This document shows positions 61,019 through 64,000 of a stretch of DNA of 64,000 nt, piece after piece. The notes beneath the pieces are model-generated. The model did no database searches and was not told the DNA's origin. It saw only the letters and a list, made by a program, of their open reading frames with translations. Every line of letters begins with the position of its first letter. Within the stretch, counting starts at the first letter, position 1. This stretch comes from Cordia subcordata (Eukaryota > Streptophyta > Magnoliopsida > Boraginales > Cordiaceae): the NCBI GenBank assembly GCA_028554755.1, contig JAPTOF010000005.1, forward strand, positions 19,566,001-19,630,000, given 5' to 3'. The position numbers and the translations under genes were made by a program.

Positions 61019-61221
61019 AACATAACTATGATAAATTCCAAATAACTCATAAAATCACATAATAGGAATCAACAGAACATTATCCCAAATATTTAAACAA
61101 AGTGTTTACATAACAACTAAATATCTAAGTAATTAAGTAAACCATAAAAGAGTTCAAAGCATAATGAACTTTCAAGTCTAAGAAGCTACGGGGAAGATGA
61201 AGAGGTTTTAAGGCTTTGTTC

Positions 61222-62157
61222 CTATTCTGACTTTAGAAAGGCTAATTGAAGGTCTTCCTCTTCCAAAGCCATAAAAGCCTGTTTCCATGACATATTAGTC
61301 GCCTTGTGTACTCCAAATATTTGCATTAGTGATCCTCTTTCAACTCTTGGAAGTCTTTTCAAAACTGACACTACATCACTAATATCATTCTTTTGTTGTT
61401 GCACACGTGATGTTGCTGAGGTACTCTAAAAAATAAAAACAAGTCTATCAAAATTCTCATTCAGTGAAGAAGAAGCAGTATCTTTTGTTTCTTTCTTCCT
61501 TTTAAGTCCTTTTGTGACCTTTACAACCTTAGTCCTTTTTGGATCATCATCAATAGGTGTTGTTTGATCATCACCAATATAATTAGCATTTGGGCTACTC
61601 TCAACACCTTGAGATTCTTCTTGTACATGTACTATAGTTGGATAAGGTAACCTTGCATTTGGAGTATATGCATCTTTTCCTGTAGCAGAAATGCCACCAA
61701 ACAATTCCTCCAACAAATCATAATTCTCTAAACCTTTGTTCATGAATTTCAAATATCTTTTGTCTTTCTTCAAGGATATACAAGTAAATAAGAATTATTT
61801 CACTTAGCATTTAAGCATCATAAACAATAATAATGAATCTTGTAAATGTTATACCTCTATTTTGTCATCCCACCAGGTAGGAGATGCAGTGATGGTACCT
61901 TTATCCTCAGTCCAACCAACTCCAGATACCATTTTTTTTAATGATTGATAAAGCTTCCAATCCCCCTTTAGTGTATCCCAATGATTTTTAAGTTGCTTTT
62001 TGACATAATCTTTACCTGTGATCTCCTTAAACTTGATCACGATGTCATCCCAAGCTGTAGCATTCAAAACTTTTGGTGACTTTTTTACTTTTCGAATTTC
62101 CTCAACATATAACTCGAGAAATATTTTGTTAGTATATGAATCCCAATGAACTGACAT
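61222..62157 (-). pseudogene. Myb/SANT-like accessory protein of the PIF/Harbinger element
   Basis: Exon 1 (62157-61855) starts MSVHWDSYTNKIFLELYVEE and is a Myb/SANT-like domain of the type found in L10-interacting-Myb-like plant proteins, with conserved Trp residues (HWDTLKGDW). Exon 2 starts at 61767, is acidic then Lys-rich (KGLKRKKETKD), and reads in frame to a TAG stop at 61426-61428. The same frame continues past it to a typical helical C-terminus (RVQQQKNDISDVV ... MALEEEDLQLAFLK) ending at 61222. So it is either a gene with one premature stop or with a very small intron. In working elements this protein helps the transposase bind the ends and enter the nucleus. It is the transposase gene's partner in the same element. 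Confidence 0.75.
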
Positions 62158-63427
62158 CTTGCTATTTTTCTTACAAAGTAAAAACAAAATTTTAATATCA
62201 TTAAACACCTTTACACCATTTTTCCAAATAAACAGATAATCACTAAATTCAAAAAAAAAAAAACTACAAGCTTCAATTTGTCAATATTTCTTATAAACAT
62301 CCAAATAATTGCATAGTCAGATCGAATCATCCAAATAAACTTTGTAGAAGCATGAGAATTCCAAAACCTAACAGTACTAATAGAGATTTCACTTTCTAAG
62401 AATATTAACAACAAGCTAAATCTATAATGACATTATCAGAAAACAAATAATATTAAGATATCAGTCACTTTTTGGCCTTAAAATGTAAACTAATAAAATA
62501 ATTATCCCAAAAAAGGAAAAAAGAAGAGACATCCAAGTCTAACTACAGTCTCACTAGTTCACTAGAAATTATGGAATGCTAGAGCACTTCTATCTAACTA
62601 TAAATATAAAATACAAAAATGCTACAAACATATATAATTTTCTTCCTAGTGTTGTTCATATATCACAGTGAGGTGAGACTTTGTTCACTATAATTTGTTC
62701 TATGGGATACTTCTAGAAACAAACTATTGATTAGCTCCTCCACTAAGAAACCAAAATTTTCATTTATATATAATTCTTATATCAATTAGCTATATAATTA
62801 GAAACTTTGCAGTTATAGAGATTTTGGACAAGGATTGGAGAAGCCATTCCTTTTATCTTAAATGGATTTAATGGAGCACAAGAGCATAAGCAATTAAATT
62901 GGCTAAATTTATTTATGTATGACAAACTAGGAAATACAAATTATCATCATTTAACTAAGCAATTAGATAATGAAGAAAAATTATGGGAAGCAATTAGTTC
63001 TCTACCAGAACATATAGGCCAAGTATTTAGTAAAAATCCTAAACTAGTTATGGAAGCAAATAAACCCAATGATTTACAGAATGCTGAAATATTATTTGAA
63101 GTTGAAAACATTAGAGTTAAATATTTACCCAATCGGGTAAAATATCTAACCTGAGACAGGAATTTTGAAATAGGGGCACAAATGACCACAGGAAAAAAAA
63201 AAATTAGTTAAGAAAAGAATTTCTAGCTAGTGGAAGCTAATATATACCAGCAGTGCAACATTGCTATTAGTATATACATGTGGACAAATTCTGTGTATTA
63301 CTACAGCTAAAAGGAGAGAAAATTATTGATAATTCAGAGGAAACAAGTGAAAAGGATAATATGTATTCAAAATTTTAACTTCCAATTATCATCTAAAACA
63401 CATATGCCTAATTAGATGTATACTTAC
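62158..63427. other. AT-rich stretch, probably intron of the TVP38-type gene
   Basis: Apart from the coding remnant at 62822-63154 nothing is recognised. It lies downstream of the TVP38-type exon on the minus strand, so it may be that gene's intron. Confidence 0.4.
62822..63154 (+). pseudogene. Unassigned coding remnant
   Basis: The uninterrupted frame starts just after a TAG at 62819 and runs about 110 residues to a TGA at 63152-63154, with no start codon until 62915. The composition is protein-like (FWTRIGEAIPFILNGFNG, SSLPEHIGQVFSKNP, FEVENIRVKYLPNR), not low-complexity. I do not recognise the family; a fragment of a retroelement is one option. No splice sites are clear and it lies opposite to the presumed TVP38-type gene, so a remnant is more likely than a gene. 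Confidence 0.35.
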
Positions 63428-63526
63428 TGTTCTTCCAACAAGAAATGCTGCTACTGCACCAATACTAGCACCAAGCGAATCAGCAACAAAACCAATGGGT
63501 AGGCCAAAGAGATATCCACCACCTAG
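63428..63526 (-). CDS. Internal exon of a SNARE-associated/TVP38-type membrane protein
   Basis: A 33-residue exon (99 bases) with a good acceptor (TATTCAG) and donor (ACA/GTAAGT). It reads GGGYLFGLPIGFVADSLG and then a Gly/Ala-rich hydrophobic stretch ending FLVGRT, the conserved core of the plant SNARE-associated Golgi (TVP38/TMEM64, VTT domain) family, whose members are multi-pass membrane proteins of the secretory system. The start of the gene lies beyond 64000. The following exons, which should hold a motif like IGKSFVISKLKDYPQF, were not found in the rest of the window, so the gene is either interrupted, has a very long intron that includes the Harbinger element, or is broken. Confidence 0.8.
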
Positions 63527-64000
63527 CTGAATACGAAAAAAATTGCAATATAAGTTTCAGGTCAATGATTTCATATATCAAGATATAATAATATTTCAAG
63601 TCCCCATCAAATATAAGCAATTCATATATTCCTCAACTAGAAGTTAACCAGTTGCAGAAAGTTCAAGGATTTTGACCAATCTAAGTACGTGTAAGGTTAA
63701 TGACTCCAATCATGACTAAACAAATTACATTTTCCTTTACTCCATTAATTTGAACATTTTTGAGGCCAACGCGCTCATATTTCATAGAACTAAGATCCCA
63801 CTCCTACAAACCCGCGCTTTCTTTATGAACTATAGTAGCATTTTCTGAAAGCATAAAGCACAAGTGGACCTAATAACGTTATCGGCATTATCGCTTGTCA
63901 AGAAACAATCAAGGACATATGCCTAAGCTGGAGACGTCGAAGAAGATTTTGAAAAAAAAAATACCTAGCCGTGGTGAGCTCGATCCCTTCTTCTTCTTTT
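63527..64000. other. Intron or upstream part of the TVP38-type gene
   Basis: No exon is recognised. The last 30 bases (from about 63966) are CT-rich and might be an exon edge, but this cannot be tested within the window. Confidence 0.3.

Larger units (their letters stand above)
59134..62414 (-). mobile_element. Decayed PIF/Harbinger DNA transposon
   Basis: The left boundary GGCCTGTTTGGAATAGTCTTATC is a typical Harbinger/Tourist terminus. On the minus strand inside lie the two genes usual for plant PIF elements: a Myb/SANT-like protein (61222-62157) and a DDE transposase (59542-61018), both broken by stop codons. I could not find a matching inverted end near or beyond 62.4 kb, so the right limit is only the end of coding similarity and the element may be truncated there. 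The left end resembles the MITE at 32318. Confidence 0.75.

Noticed and set aside
1..64000. CRISPR arrays, operons, phage genes or bacterial toxin systems
   Set aside because: No spaced direct-repeat array, ribosome-binding sites or prokaryotic gene layout are seen; the introns and families are those of a plant nucleus.

Overview
The window is nuclear DNA from a flowering plant, very probably a eudicot. The genes have many short GT-AG introns in an AT-rich background, their products match plant-specific nuclear families (an ARG1-type DnaJ, a UGT74 glycosyltransferase, organelle-targeted RNA proteins), and the spacers hold plant-type MITEs, tRNA-derived SINEs and a PIF/Harbinger element. I cannot name the species. 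No bacterial, CRISPR or operon features are present. All exon joins were made by hand from GT-AG sites, reading phase and remembered family sequence; no alignment was run.

Left part, 1-20 kb, mostly plus strand: an AT-rich flank; a complete 12-exon DnaJ 16-like chaperone gene (2516-7570); a tiny arabinogalactan-peptide-like gene on the minus strand (8523-8726); and an 18-exon gene for a plastid-type ribonuclease-inhibitor-like leucine-rich-repeat protein resembling EMB2004 (10566-19476).

Middle, 19.5-30.9 kb: a gene-poor spacer with a fold-back element, SINE-like pieces and ACGT promoter-type motifs, leading to a UGT74-type glucosyltransferase gene (27154-29797). Its upstream region has a perfect 48-bp palindrome, a TATA box, and a SINE flanked by a 15-bp target duplication that sits between the TATA box and the start codon. 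A well-formed TTA-flanked MITE follows the gene.

Right-middle, 30.9-53.3 kb, all minus strand: four consecutive genes for RNA or ribosome work. They are a DEAD-box helicase like RH22 (30950-36976), the single-coding-exon nucleolar GTPase NOG1 (38917-40950, with introns in both UTRs and a 264-bp tandem duplication in the presumed 3' UTR), a two-domain RNase H1 (43191-48464) and a single-RRM, probably plastid protein (50257-53248). RH22, the RRM protein and the EMB2004-like protein have plastid-type N-termini and RNase H1 an organellar one, so the window is rich in organelle gene-expression and ribosome-assembly functions, although nothing shows that they are co-regulated.

Right end, 53.3-64 kb: transposon-rich. 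It holds a 1.1-kb non-autonomous element, tandem repeats, a decayed PIF/Harbinger element with both usual genes (DDE transposase and Myb/SANT-like protein) broken by stops, one exon of a SNARE-associated/TVP38-type membrane protein that runs off the right edge, and two unassigned coding remnants. I found no convincing new biological system. The items most worth checking are the layered promoter of the UGT74 gene and the His-rich mature N-terminus of the small secreted peptide.
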